Origin: Tomocerus qinae
Taxonomy: Eukaryota > Arthropoda > Collembola > Entomobryomorpha > Tomoceridae
Assembly (NCBI GenBank): GCA_020055645.1
Contig: CM034547.1
Span: forward strand, 68,916,884-68,980,883
Reading direction: 5' to 3'
Length of the DNA: 64,000 nt
Position numbers and translations under genes: made by a program. This document shows, piece after piece, positions 37,801-51,700 of this stretch. Below the pieces are notes generated by a model, which worked only from the letters and a program-made list of their open reading frames with translations, searched no databases and was not told the DNA's origin. Position 1 is the first letter of the stretch, and the number at the start of each line of letters is the position of its first letter.

Positions 37801-40800
37801 AAGCTTTATGGGAAGTCTAGTAAAAATGGTTATGATTACATACTACATGAAAAGAATGAATTGACGACGAATGCGATGTCATTTAATTAAACTTGACATA
37901 ATTGAATGTCATTTGTTCTGTCAGGCGCCTATTGTATTTCTTTTGTGACTTCCCAAATACTCAAGTTGAGTATTATTTTCTCTTCCCTGAATAAGTTAGA
38001 GAAATCTGGCAGTACTGCTCCGGACCAGATGGAACCGGATCCTAAATGTAACTTACAGTGAGATTGAGATGTTTTATTGCTCATTTGTGAAGTTGGTTGA
38101 ATTGATAGCTTTGGACATTATTTTATTTCATTGTGTGAGTATATAACCGGGGACGTAAAGATCTTTAGAGATGGGTAAGCATTTTTCAGTCAGAGAGTTG
38201 GCATAATGGCAATTGTAACTTTTAGTTATGCATTTAAATACGCACGTTAAATTGGGCCAATACCAATTATTGGCAACCTATATAATTAATGCTGACTTGC
38301 TGATATCGTATTTTAAAAAAGGTTTACATATTTAATAATGATTCCATACAGTGATTAAACTCGAGGGGTAAAATCGAGCATAGAGTAGTTCTAACCAGTG
38401 TCTTATTAATTCAGTAAATTGAAACTTGTCAATTGTTACTACTATCATCAAATTACTACTTACTAGCACAAAAATTGTCTTAACATGTAATCTTGTGTAT
38501 CTTTCCCATAACGGAACGACACATTGACATTGTTCACAAGTAGCTGGGGATATAGGACATCGAGATAAAAAGGATTTCCCATGATTCTTCGAAAAACACA
38601 AATTATAGTTACGAGAAACTTGCCATTTGATAATGGGAATAATTTGTAAGTCAGAGTAATTTGAACGGGAGATTGGAACAAATTTTATAGGATAGTATAA
38701 TATTTTATATTCGTTTGACACTAAACCGTACTGTACATTTTGTGTAATAAATAGCAATTTCTTCGGATGTGATTTATTTGTGACGTAATTGGTATTAGAT
38801 TATTAATGTAATTAGTCAAAGTAGTGGTAGGGCTAAAGAGAAATCCCTAAGCTTCTATATTCTATGCTATATAGTCATTGCCAAATAATGATGTGCATGC
38901 AATTAGTTATCAGTCAACGAGTCTTCTAAAGACTGTTCCCATTATGATAATGCAATATAATTTAGTATCAAATTAGGTGATTATAGATAGACGTGTCAGA
39001 AGAGGACAGGTGAAACAAACATTCTGTGCAGCGTTATGCAAACATCTATCTCAACCTGATTAGCCTTTGCGAAAATTATTACCACCATTAGTTGTAAATT
39101 ACTGTATGTATAAGGACGTAGGGATTTTATGGACAGGTGTAATTTGATGATTATGTAAGAACATGTATCCAGGTCTGTGAACATAACTAATTCTAGTGCG
39201 CACTATTTAATCTTACTAATTAGCTTGATAATTAGCATGAAAGAGATACGCTGTGTGGAACCAGAAAATTTTTATTATCAAAGATGACGTAAATCGTGAA
39301 GATTGCAACACTTTCCATACTGATGTCAGTCTCATAATAAAATATTCCGCATGTATAGGTAGGTATGCATTTAATCTAACAGAAAATTGGCACTTGTGTA
39401 AGTAGTTTGCAGTTTGGACTGGGATTTGTAGATAATCAACTCAGCATTTATTAGTTAACAACTTTTAAGTCTCTACCATTCTAAATGTTACAAGCATATA
39501 AAGATATTTTTTAATGAGCAGTATTTTAATACCGTCAAAGAAAGAAGTACAAATAGGATTTCCTAACTAATTAACTTATGTTGCATATTCTATTGTAATT
39601 CCGCCATTGTTTTGTGTTTAATATTATTTTACCATGTCATTTATGCTTATAGCCATAGCTGTATTAGTGTATTTTAGGCGCAGCTTCCACATTCAGGCTC
39701 GCAGCCAGAAAAAAATTTCGGGCGGCGGGGGGCCGCCAAAAAATATAATGTAAAATAGTAAAATTAGAATATAATTCGCTCGAAGCGCAAGAAACTTTAG
39801 TATTTTGATACAAAAATGATACCGGGAGCTGCCCGCATTAACTAAAGACGGTTACACGCTTTTCGGTACAATATGTAGGATTTTGAGACATGAGACTATG
39901 TTATTTAATTACGTATGTATGTATGCCCTGAATCAGTCGCATTTCAGCTTCTTCAATTTGCTGTTTACTCGTCTTCACAATAATAAAATATATTTGTACA
40001 ATAGACGCGACAGCGAGTAAGAGCAAGAAGTCTTCTATCTAGAGCAGCCGTTGTAACTAAAAAGTAAAAGAACTCGTATGAAAACTATTAATGGAGAAAT
40101 TAATGCATGGAATAAGTTTTTAACTAATTTTCTGGAATTGGGACAACTGATGAAAAATACCATTCAATTTAGCACCACTTAAAACCAATAGTAAGATGAA
40201 CATAATATGAACATTATTATTATGTCAGTTTGCATTTGAAAGGTACTTGAATATTGCCCAACTTTTTTGCTCTATTATATTACACAAACTCACAATCACA
40301 ATCAAAACTCATTGTAATATTCAAAAGTTTATTTTATTGAAGTATTATTCCATTAAAGAGTAAACATTCTAAGATGCTGCTCTTGTTTTCAAAGACTTCC
40401 TAGCATTCACATTGTTAGAGAAAAACAATTATTTTGTATAACACTTACTCTATCTACCCTTCAAAAGTTAAGACATTATAAAATCAAACCAACTGTAAAC
40501 GCGATCAAAAATCAAAACAATGCGACAGAAATTCGAGGGCTGCGTCTAAATGTCAAATGTTGCTCAAGATTCAATCAAAGTAAATAAATCAGTCAAGTTA
40601 AAGTTGATGAACACCTGTTGTGCCCTTCAATCAAACAAAGGAGTAAACATATATTATGCAATACTACATAATATGGAATAAAATTTTATTGCTGTGCTAT
40701 AACTTTGAAGGCAATCAATACTCATTGAGCAATCAGTTCGTCTTAAGTGTTAGTCTTATTTTCATGCAAATGTGGTTTGTGGAATGCAATTTCGAAAAAC

Positions 40801-43800
40801 TATTGGGCCCTTGGGCTTTTATCTATGAACATGAATGTGAGAATCATCAAAAATATTTGCTAATATGCCCTTAATGTAGAAACTATGCCCACTCGGGTAC
40901 TTGTTTTTACTATGAGCATGTAATTAAATTAGCTTCAATTATTACAGTAAATTGCATAGTACAAATTAAATTAACAGAAAAGTTACACACAAGAAAGACT
41001 TATACAAAAAGCTGGGATTTTTTTAAAACAAATATAACATATGACATAATCGTAGATATAACCATAGCGGATAGAGATATAACTAAAATCCATCAGCGTC
41101 TTCAACAAAATTCCAATTTAAGTTAGTTTTAAAACTGCCTGCCTGTCCAGTATGTCCAGTTAGAAATTAGGAATAGAAACATCACTTTACCAAAGGCCGT
41201 GTCGTTTTATCGTCTTCACACAGCCGCTCCGTGTAACGGCGAACTTCTGCTTTGTAAGCCAAATACGAATCTCCAACATTACCTGTGTTGCTTTTGACTT
41301 CTGTGCGTTTTTTGACAACCCCTGTTGGAAGGATACGTCCTCCACGTCTTCTGCCGACCATAATAACTGGAGGCTTCTTCACTTCCTTTTCCTTCTCTTG
41401 CTCCACTTTCACCGCCACCAAAGTTGTTTCTTGGATTTTTGCTGGACTAATGCATTGTTGATCATCAGTGCTTATAACAACTTGAGTTGTAGCTGTCGAA
41501 TCACTAGCCGAAGAAGGTGAACAATCCAAATGTTCAGGAGCAAAATTGTTTGGAGGAAGTGGATAGTAATACTGATACAGGGTCCACGGATTAATTTGAC
41601 GCCAGTGTTCACCAACAGTTGATGTTGCATAGTTGTAGTTGTAATTGTAACTGTAAGGATATGGCTGATATTGCTGATTTATTGGGTTTATCATCCCCGG
41701 TATTTGTTGCATATAAACTTGATTGGAAAGCAAATTGTTTAAACCATTTGAAGAATTGTCTTGATGCATTTCTTGATATGATCTACTTTTAGGGTATAAT
41801 GGCAAAGACGTATCTTGCTGCGACTCTGAGTAATTCATTTTCTTCTTAAATTGTCTGCAAAAAAAGTTAGCGAAAAGTTAGAATTCGAATTAAAACCAAA
41901 GTGCAAGAGCAAGCGTTTAACTTGATTTTATAGAAAAAGGAACTAGGACGAATAGGCCAACTTACCAAATTGTGGGAAATAACAATCAAAAACAATCAAC
42001 AATTACGACACTCCGATGTTTTTAATATTTTTGGAGATGATATTCCTGTAAAATAGATATAGATATGTCATATGTACGAAAAGTTAGCCATCATACTAAG
42101 CTTTTTCGTTAGTAATGACTAATCATGCCCATAGTAAAATTAAATGTTAATAAATGGTTCTATATAACTTGTAACATGACATAATAACAACGAGGAAAAT
42201 AACGGCCATTTTGTCAATATTAATTAAATAGCAAAACAAAATGAACAAAAAGGAAATAGCAATGAAATATTTTTTTATTATTTAAATAATTTTTGATTTC
42301 AGGACCTGATACCTGGTGCCAAAGCTTCCCTGTGGCCACTGGACCACGCCAATCTCCAATTGATATTATCACCTGTGAATGTATCGGGGATGACAAGCTT
42401 CAGGGAACTCCCCTACGATTCGAATACACTCCAAAGGCAAAGTCTATCACCAACACGGGCTATGGCTGGAAAGTCACCGTTGATGGAAAAGACACTGGTA
42501 AGATAAAAAATGTCGTCCTTGTCTCACGTTATTATTTAATTTTCTTTCGAAGAATGCTAATTTAGAATTTAGATGCAAGTAAGTCTAATCGGACGTCAGA
42601 TGTTGCGTATAGAGTTGAGATAAAATAAATTATTCTGAGAGTCAGCGTACAGAGCCTACAAATACAGATGGGCTCGGGCTCGTTTGCTTTTAGTCACGGC
42701 TAAGACGGAAAATCAAAATCGCAACATAATTTTGACGTTTGAACTATAAGATTTATTATTCCAGCGAATTACAATTGTTATGTAATGTGAATCGTAAATA
42801 CAAAAAAGTACTGCACTGCAGCCAGAAAATAAGGACTTTTTATAAACAATTTTGGCCATAAAGAACTTTCTTTTTCAAAAAGTTTTATACCGTTATGGGT
42901 TGCGTTATGCCGTCATAAAAGGCTGCATATAATACTCCATTTCATTGCTTGTTCACCATTATAATATGGAGGGCATAGAAAATATATTATAATAACACAC
43001 GACGTGAACGAATTGTTGGGATAGAGGAGCAGTTATTTATGAAGGTAGATTTTATAATGGGCAAGCAATGTGATGTATAAATGTATATAATAAAAATTTG
43101 ATGTTGTGCCTTGGTCGGATTAAGTCGGATTTACGATGGACGTATAATAAGATAAGATAGTAATATGTATAGAAATGTAATAAGGATCATCTTGTACCTA
43201 AATTCCATTTTTCTTAAAAATTCAACAGTTTTAGAGGGAGGTCCTCTTAGCGAACGTTACCGTCTGGAGCAGTATCACTGTCATTGGGGAGCCAGTTCCA
43301 AAGTCGGTTCAGAACATACCGTCAATGGATCTTCCTATCCAGCCGAGGTATACTTTGATTAACATCTATATTGGTAGTGAATTTAATATTGAGTAATTGA
43401 GTAGTTAGTAGTTAGTGATAATTTTGGGCTAGGATTCTAAAAAGTAATGGAATGCAGAATATTAAGCAGAGTTTCGGGGCACGTTGAGATTACTTATAAC
43501 CTCTAACCTCATGCCTCATCAGCAGCACGTTAGCAGGTCAGGCAGGTTCAGCTTATTTGCTTCCTTTTGAAATAATGTAGATGAGAATATTTCTTGGAAA
43601 AGATAGTAATAATAATTCTATACAGTATACAATAATGGTTCACAAAATTATTGGTACCTGTGAATGAAATACAATGAGAGATGATTGAGTGCGCGTGACT
43701 TTGCATTGCACTGGCTGGATGCCTTCTCTTCTTAGTACTTAGTGCCCATTCCATTCGTTCATAAATCATTTCTGGAGAATCCTGTATTCGTAGTATGAAT

Positions 43801-45754
43801 TGTTCCATGTGAAAAGCAGGTAGATATGTGAAAATACCTGCGACATATTATTGCACATCTCATTACTGCGTGGAGAACGACAACATTGACTACTGAAAGT
43901 ACAAAATTCTACTCTCATCGCTTTTCATCAGTATCACGTCCTACGCGTAAATAATGTAGTCAATTCATGGATCAGAATTTGATGAGATATTATTCGGATT
44001 AGCCCATAGCCCATATAGCTGGAACTAAATTTAATTTTTAGTGATTTTCAATATAGTTAAATGGGTACCTAAAGGTAATCTATCTCGTTGAGGCATGAGA
44101 AATTGCTTATTCAAGCGAAGCTTTTCTCATGAGTGCACTTTATTCGCAGATGAAATATGCTATAATACGATGTACATGATTTAGTTTCAACCCAATTTTC
44201 TTGTCGTCAGTTGCTTCGATTTTCTTCGCGAACGGTTTTATATGAAATAGGAGAATCCACGCCTGAGTAATACAGAAACTTAAATAAGATTCCAAGGCGT
44301 AAACATAAATTACGAATAATAATGTTAAAATTCATTTGCCATCTTTTCGACTTTGCCAAAATATCCTCGAAAATGATGTTTGATGTGATTCTCACTTTGA
44401 CTAGAAAAAGCTAGTTTCATTTGTCTGTTGACAGTGTTTGGATTAAAGCTTATGAATTATCAGAATATGGAATGAAATTTCCAAATTTCAATATGCCTTA
44501 ATATTATAAAATAAGTTTGTCCTTATTGTTCGTTTGAGTCGGTTTTCTTGGCATACAAATAAAGGGAAAGTGGAGATTCTGTAGGTCAGCCAGTGGAGTA
44601 TTTGATTTTGGTAGGTGGAGGGTAATGATTGATAATTATGGGACACTTTTCTTGTAATACATTATTGTTAATATAAAAATGACCTTGTTTTTAGATTCAC
44701 TTGGTGCACTGGAACTGTGATAAATACTCGAGTTTTGACGAGGCAGTTGACAAAGAAGATGGTCTGGCCGTCCTTGGAATTTTCTTCAAGGTAAATACAA
44801 GATTATTCACATATTTTAATGGTTGAAATGTTATATCGTTATGTGGCGGCAAGTAAGCCAAAAAATCCAGCCAAGATCTAAACTTTACTTTCTCTTTCAC
44901 TATGCTAAATCCATATTAAACTTTCACCTAACTTTCACCACTTTTATTTTGTGGCAACATTAAACTTTCGATGGAAATTACGAACAAACCTTAAGGCTCA
45001 TCCTTCATATTACTACTGCTAGCTATTATAGTAATTAAAGATTTGCCACAACTATAAGTACGGATGAACATTGAAGCTTTCTTTTGCGTTATCAAAAAGC
45101 AGAAGAGCAATGAGGAAAGTGAACGTTGAGACTTAAATTTGGCTATAAGGATATTTTTGTGGTACAATTTATAATAATACTTATTAAATTTTTGGGCAAA
45201 TTAATCTTCTAATATTACATTGTTTTAGGTGGGGCAAGAGCATCAAGAATTATCCAAAGTGGTCGACCTTTTATCTAAGGTGCTTCACAAAAACGACAAT
45301 CTGCCTTTGGAGCAAGAAATTGATCCGACTTTATTCATTCCAAGTAAAAAAATTACAATTAAAAACTATTTAACACATGAATTTTAATAGTTTGATCCTC
45401 ATGGGTGTACGATTTATGTTATTTAAGAGAAACAAGCTTATTGGACTTATCCTGGATCTTTGACTACACCACCGTGTCTTGAGAGCGTCACTTGGATTGT
45501 TTTCCAAGAGCCGGTTGAAATATCTGCAGAACAAGTAACTGCTCTTTTTAGTCGTTTTCACAGCTGTTTTATTGTAGTTCTTTCGTGAAGTAATAATGTG
45601 TGACTTTTTACTATAGCTGGATTCGTTCAGGAAATTATTGAGTTATGGACGTTCGGAAACTGCTCCAGAAGATGAATTTGAAGGAAAAATTCTAGCTAAC
45701 TTTAGGCCGCCATTGGATGTTGGAAACAGAACTGTTCGATCTTGCGAACTTTAA
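31873..45754 (+). CDS. alpha-carbonic anhydrase, cytosolic type
   Basis: Zinc enzyme interconverting CO2 and bicarbonate. Exons: 31873-31903, 42303-42497, 43229-43347, 44695-44790, 45229-45343, 45428-45534, 45617-45754; 266 residues, all phases consistent. Exon 1 encodes only [10 protein letters not shown] plus one base and is separated by a 10.4-kb intron. Motifs: GPRQSPIDI; zinc histidines in QYHCHWG and HLVHWN; SEHTVNG with the gatekeeper Glu; [15 protein letters not shown] with Thr199/Thr200 (CA2 numbering); C-terminal NFRPPLD. No signal peptide or membrane anchor, so cytosolic. The proton-shuttle position His64 of CA2 is Tyr (NTGYGWKV). Cys sits between the first two zinc ligands, where Phe is usual. 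An unrelated gene lies antisense in intron 1. Confidence 0.95.
31904..41181. other. long first intron of carbonic anhydrase
   Basis: AT-rich intron with no supported exon apart from the nested gene at its 3' part. Contains the hAT-like MITE at 33453-33689 and a GC-rich patch at 39700-39740 (GGGCGGCGGGGGGCCGCC) that looks like a repeat fragment. Short frames at 33908-34243, 35339-35632, 36367-36630 and 38332-38757 show no recognisable domain. Confidence 0.5.
33453..33689. mobile_element. hAT-like MITE with CAGGGAAYAAAAA ends
   Basis: 237 bp, starting CAGGGAATAAAAA and ending TTTTTTTGTTCCCTG, with A/T-homopolymer-rich arms (CCTTTTTTACAAAAAAG). Flanks GTGTGATT and GTGATCAT are only partly similar. 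Non-coding. Confidence 0.65.
41182..41838 (-). CDS. uncharacterised protein nested in carbonic anhydrase intron 1
   Basis: Uninterrupted 218-residue frame with coding character; I do not recognise the family. Residues 1-120 are disordered-looking and rich in Asn, Gln, Ser, Tyr and Pro (for example [12 protein letters not shown]). Residues 120-150 are Glu/Lys/Val-rich. The C-terminal 65 residues are basic and more ordered: [18 protein letters not shown], then [18 protein letters not shown] and the end [11 protein letters not shown], probably the conserved functional part. The basic RRRGGR stretch could bind nucleic acid or act as a nuclear signal; this is speculation. A 5' UTR intron is supported by a TTTTTTTGCAG acceptor at 41855-41856 and a donor at 41960-41965. 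It is antisense to its host gene. Confidence 0.75.
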   Translation of the reverse strand: MNYSESQQDTSLPLYPKSRSYQEMHQDNSSNGLNNLLSNQVYMQQIPGMINPINQQYQPYPYSYNYNYNYATSTVGEHWRQINPWTLYQYYYPLPPNNFAPEHLDCSPSSASDSTATTQVVISTDDQQCISPAKIQETTLVAVKVEQEKEKEVKKPPVIMVGRRRGGRILPTGVVKKRTEVKSNTGNVGDSYLAYKAEVRRYTERLCEDDKTTRPLVK

Positions 45755-48700
45755 AATCTTGTGCGTAAATTCCAACAAGCGGAAAAAGTGTGCCTTCTTC
45801 ATCCCTCCTCATCCAAGACTTGTTTTCAGCTTCCAGGAAAGAAATTATGATTACTACGAGTAGTTGGTATTTTTGTTGAATTAATTTGGTAGATGTATGC
45901 ATAACTTATGCTTATAGAAATGTCATAAATTACATTTAGAGTCAGAAAGATTAGTTGGGGCTGGTATTGGTACTTGTGTACCTTGCATGTTTCCACGTCA
46001 TTTAGTAGCAGGAAAATCTAGCGTCATTTGGTACCAGAGACCTTTATAAATCGGATTGCACTTGAACAATCAATTATTGATATAATAGAGTAAAATTGAA
46101 GTCAAATGAAGACAAATCTTATTAGTACTTTAGTACCTATACTGATAGACTATAATCTTATAGAGAGATATATTAAATCATGTCATCGTAGGTTACTTAC
46201 TATTCTTGTTATGGATGTAAAGTACTCTTTTGAGACCAAAGAAATTCCTTGTAAAGATCATTTACGATCTACTACATTCAAATGTTGTGAGTTTATTCTA
46301 GAGCTAATCAGTTATTTCAAAATCACAATTTTAACACACACAATCGTTATTATTGCCAATGCCAATGTTCATGTGAAAACATAATCGGAGACAAACACTG
46401 CAGATACCTGAGACTCCTGCCAAATCATTCAGAAATATATTAATTAATTCATATTAATTGTGTATTTCACAAAAAATCTATTCATTGGCTCAATTTCATT
46501 TTTGCACAGGCATCTTGAAATGGAATGATTAAGCATGCCACTTTTATTCCCAATTGAATGCAAATATGCATATATCTTAGTAAAAATTAATTGTCAACCA
46601 ATCCTTGATTGGATTGTAGTGTAAAATAGTTTATCTTCGTTGAAATTTAAACTTATAATATAGTTGAGTACTTATTAAGAATCTTAGAGTAATAATTATG
46701 GGACTTTTAGTGAGATCGCTGCTATTGCCGAAAGGTAAATGTAGTTGAAGGCTGAGCCCTCATGGTGCTACTGATTGCTGGTAATATGTTGATAGATAAC
46801 ATATCAGGAAATCAATCAACTTGTAAATATTTTCGTAGTACAGTCGAGAACAACTAATCAAAACTGAACAATTTGTGTAATTAGAGTGTATAAATGGATT
46901 AGTATAAGAAATAGATCAATACGTTTAGAAATATCCTTCATCAAATGTAAAATAGAAATTTTAGTAATGTGTGTGTATGTAAAAACTGTAGCCGAAACTC
47001 TACATTCAGAAATGAGAATATTTACGTGTCTAGAAGACATAAATAAATGACAGACGCACAATGGTCCATAATATTATTGTCAATAGTTAATCATAGTAAA
47101 TGACGATCCGAATTCTTTGAACCGGGAAAATTAAATTTTATGCATTTTTTAATTATAGATGTTTATAGTGTAGTTATTTTAATTGTTACCGATTATAAAT
47201 TTTATGAATGTTATATAATTTTTGGTGGTGTATATAAAAGCAATTGCCACTTGCCACAATATTTTACGTGAAGAACTGTAATATTACTAATTTCTATAAA
47301 TTGCTTATTAAAATACGTTATAGAATTAGCATGTATATATATCTGCGAAGTATGTCTTGTGTTAGTACACTAAAGAAGCAAAAATTTGACCTGTAGTATT
47401 GGCACACAAATCGTTTTTAATTGAAAATAGACTATTATACTTGTGAGAATAAATTAAATGTCAAAATGAGCAGCGATCCAAGATAATTCATCGTCAATCG
47501 TAGAATATTTCTAACAGAAACTTGTGCATTTTAGAAAAAATAATATGGTAAAAAATTGGATCGTAATTAAATGTAATGAAATGATTGTCATTATTGGCAT
47601 CTTCTGAATTGAACAGACCAATGCAATGGCAATGATGGTTCAACAAAGCTGTATTCATAATGAACATGATTAAAGAAATCAAAATATAATTCTGCTTCTT
47701 TATGAAGATTATATTATACGCAGCTTCAGCCAATGTAAATGTAAAATATTTAATATTAATGAAGAAATAGGTTCGATGAACCTTTAGTACTTATAGGTGG
47801 TGGTTCCATTATAAAAATCCCACAATGTCACTACTAACATGCTGGAAATCAAGGTATATATATTAAGATTTGAAATAAGTATATTTAAATGCGAGTATGT
47901 AAGCTATATAGATTGTACTTTTGAAGAAAATGAATGAAACAGATGGAGTATGGAGACTAGTCGTTTAATTTGGATTTTGTTGTCGAATGTCAATTCACTA
48001 GTTATCATCATCAGTTTTTTGCTTGCAAAATCTCATGTGTAAAATGTATATGTAAATGTATTTACAAAAATCAACAGCAAAAACGAATTCTTCAATTGCA
48101 AACGCGATTAAAGTTAAATTAGTGGATTGGACGAGCGCCTAGGTTTAAAATGCTATCCTTTTTTAAGAAGGACGTGGAAAGAAATTCGTTTTTAGAAATT
48201 ATGTTATATCAGAGTATTAACTATTATTATACTTAAAAATTTGTATTTCGTTATCTAATAATCGTTCTTAATATTCTGCTTGTCAATTGTTCGTTCTATA
48301 GTGATTGACACTTTTTAAATTATTTTCCAAATCTATGGTAGTGCTAAAATGCACTTTGAATTCGAATTACACATCTGACATCCAAAACGGTTCAATTTGC
48401 TCGCTATAAAATTGGCTATTATTATTGCTCATTTTCCACATTCCCAATCTTTCCTCCAATCTGTTTGAAACAATTAATTTTGAACTATTTTATTCTATAC
48501 CTGGAAAATTCGGTTAGCTTTCAATTTTTTTCTTGCGCATTCCCCTGTCCAATAACTGCATCAACAACCAATAGTCCCTACTCTTTCGCGCCAGTTCTTC
48601 TGCAAAATTCTTCTAAATGATTTAATCATTTTGTTTATTCCCCTTTTAGAGTTCAACAAATGTTTTTTGGTAAATGTTCGTCAATCTTCTCTCCAGATTC

Positions 48701-51700
48701 ATAGTAAGGATTATGAAATGCTCTACTTATCATAGTGTGCACAGTTTCGTACAATAATGTGCAAAGCTATAAATGTATGGATCAATTTCAGGAAAAATAA
48801 GGGTATTGTGCAATTGTAAAAAATTGATTGTATGTAATAAATAGTATTACTGTTATCTAATAAAGTAATGTTATTAGATTTATAAGTATTCGCTAAACAA
48901 TTTTAATAGAAATTCATCCTTACTGTAAGGAGAAAAATAGAATGCTAAAAAACCAATTTGTGGAACCAGGTAAGCCTTACAATACAAACTGGAATAAAGT
49001 GTAATGTATAAATGCATACGATAATAATGAACCAATGCATTATTGTGCAAATTGTAAATGATGTGTAGCGAATGTATTTGTGTAGTCGTCCACTACTACG
49101 GATGTATTTAATAAAAATCTATGCCAAAACACTTTTTTTTTCATTTTACATAATTAAGATTTATAAATAGCTAATTTTCTAAAACTTTAATTTTTGTTGA
49201 ATAATTACACGGAAAGAGTTGGCAGTACAATTTTATTGATTCAGAGTTTGTTTGTCATATAAGTTGTGGATTGGTCAGACACTTGGCATTTATGACAAAA
49301 CACTTACTGCTTAATTATTACATGCATAATTATATTACTTATTCTTTTCTTTTTTTTAAATTTGTTATAGGGGCATAAAGGAAAGAGATCGGCATTAAAA
49401 TTAAAATACTTGTCCATATGCATGCATTTTATCAGATTCCATACACTTCTTAATTGGCAATACCTTTTTAGAATAACCATTTGAGCTTCTAGTAACCTAC
49501 AGCCAGCAAAATGAATTCCGTAAATGAAAAATGAACATTTAGGAAACCGCCTTACAATTACACGCTTACTGAAGTATATTACATTTGTGATTTGAACACA
49601 AACTACATTTTTCAATTTCACAGTTACTGCATTAAGCTTTGTTATACAGACAGATATAATATAAAGTACTATTTGATGTACAGTACATGGCTAAAAGACG
49701 GATAATTTGGAATCGGACAACATCGTCGTTCTCCATTTAACTTATGCATGTACTCCAAAGTCCTATCATCGTAACTTGTTGAAAAGCACCTAATGTGATC
49801 TAACTGTACACACAAACACTAGCAATAATCAAAAGTGTATCAATACTTATTCTAGATTACCATAATAATTATTTTATAGCATTTCTTCTAAAAAATGGTA
49901 ATATAATATTTGCAACTTTGTTACAAGTTGAAGATTCATTCTATGCACATCTATTAGTTACACAAGTGATACTTCACATAGGTTTATATTTATTGCATTG
50001 AGTAAATCCGTTTGAAGCTGTATATGTGAGCAAAGCGGAGCTAACGTTATTGAGCGATGTATTTAATTGACAATTTTCTCTACTTATTATCATACTTTTG
50101 CCTTTGACTCTTCCCCGCATTATAGTACACTGTTTTCCACGATCAAATCTAGAATGTACTAAAAAATAGTAATTATTATTTCCTACTTTTCCCCTTTACT
50201 AAAAGGGAACAAAATAATATCATCTCATTACGGGAACTAATTAATTTAAGGGTCATGTTCTCTATAATATGAAAATTATTTAGGGCTAACAAAATATCTA
50301 TTAAACCAATTAATAGTTAATATATGGACCTATACTTGTAATATTTCACAAACTACAAAGGTTAAAACTTATAAAGTGCTATTTATGAATCTACTCGATA
50401 TATTAGACACAATCAATATTTTTATCATTATAATATTATTGTATAAAAACTTAAATTTATGCAATTGCAAAGACAGTCCTGTAGTCAGGTAATCATGGTT
50501 CGTTGCCGCATTGAAATATAGAGGTTTAAAAGGACGATTCTAAAAGATTAACCCTCCAACCCCACTTACGTAACTCATTTTACATGGTCATATTAGTTTA
50601 TATCCTTCGAAATAATAAATTAATTCTAATCAAACTCAATTCCTAATGAATCTTTATAGAAAAGTAATCATGCACGTAAAAGAAAGCTAAAAGCTATCTA
50701 ATAATAAAAACTGAGAATCAACGAAAATGTTTTAAAATGCAAATGATAAACAAAACAAAATAAATCAAAAACAAAACATATGTAGGTACTTTACTGTTCT
50801 TTGTCCATATAATTCTCATATGGTCCTTGGCAGGACTAAAATGCAATTTATAATTCAGTTATGAGCATAACATCGTTTTCATCCAGATCTGTTACATACA
50901 AACACAATATTCTGTATTGTCGCAGTACATAATAATATATAAAGTTGTATACTAATAGATTTAGAGGTATATTATTATGTTTAAATGGATTACACTTACA
51001 TTACAAGGCAATAAAATACGTACAACTAGAAAATCGGTAACACTTATCGTAATTGGGCTAACAAATCCTAGTTTCACGCTAACATCCATTTCAATCAATT
51101 TAAATCAAACTGTTCTTCTCTTTTGCTATTTTGGCATGAAACGAAAACACTGAATTACTTCTGTTTCTCATTTGTCGGTCGATGTTTTCGGTTGCATTTA
51201 AATCTTTCTTGTATATTTTAAGTTGTACTTTACGAAATTAAAAGGAAATGGCTAACTAAGGAGCAAAGGATGATTAAAATAACCAAAAATACAAAAAATC
51301 TACACTTAAAAGGAGCACACAATCGAAAGTATAGTATCGCTTTGGATCAAGTCTTAAACGAAATGCCACGAACTGAGAACATTCGTTTAGTTAGCTATAA
51401 TTATTACGTTATAGATAATCTGAATAATAACAATTTGCAATTGCTCATCCGCGCTACTGCAATAAATCGATGAATATAAATATATAAATTCAAAATTCAG
51501 ACAAAAACTGAGTTATCTTGCTTAATTCTATCAAAAACGGATTAGAAAAGCTATATTGAAATTGAAACTATTCGAGACAGCAAAAATGTATATAAGAGTT
51601 GTCTATTTAATTAGATTAGCTTTGACACTGAAATTGATGACACTTTGTTTTTTTAATTGTACATCTATACTATGCATTTATAATATTATGTCACTTTGTC

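Noticed and set aside
38530-38560. Possible carbonic anhydrase first exon (AGCTGGGGATATAGG)
   Set aside because: WGY-like by chance but with no upstream ATG or usable donor; the true exon [10 protein letters not shown] was found at 31873.
38332-38757. 141-codon minus-strand frame
   Set aside because: No recognisable domain and no promoter or splice support; AT-rich chance frame.
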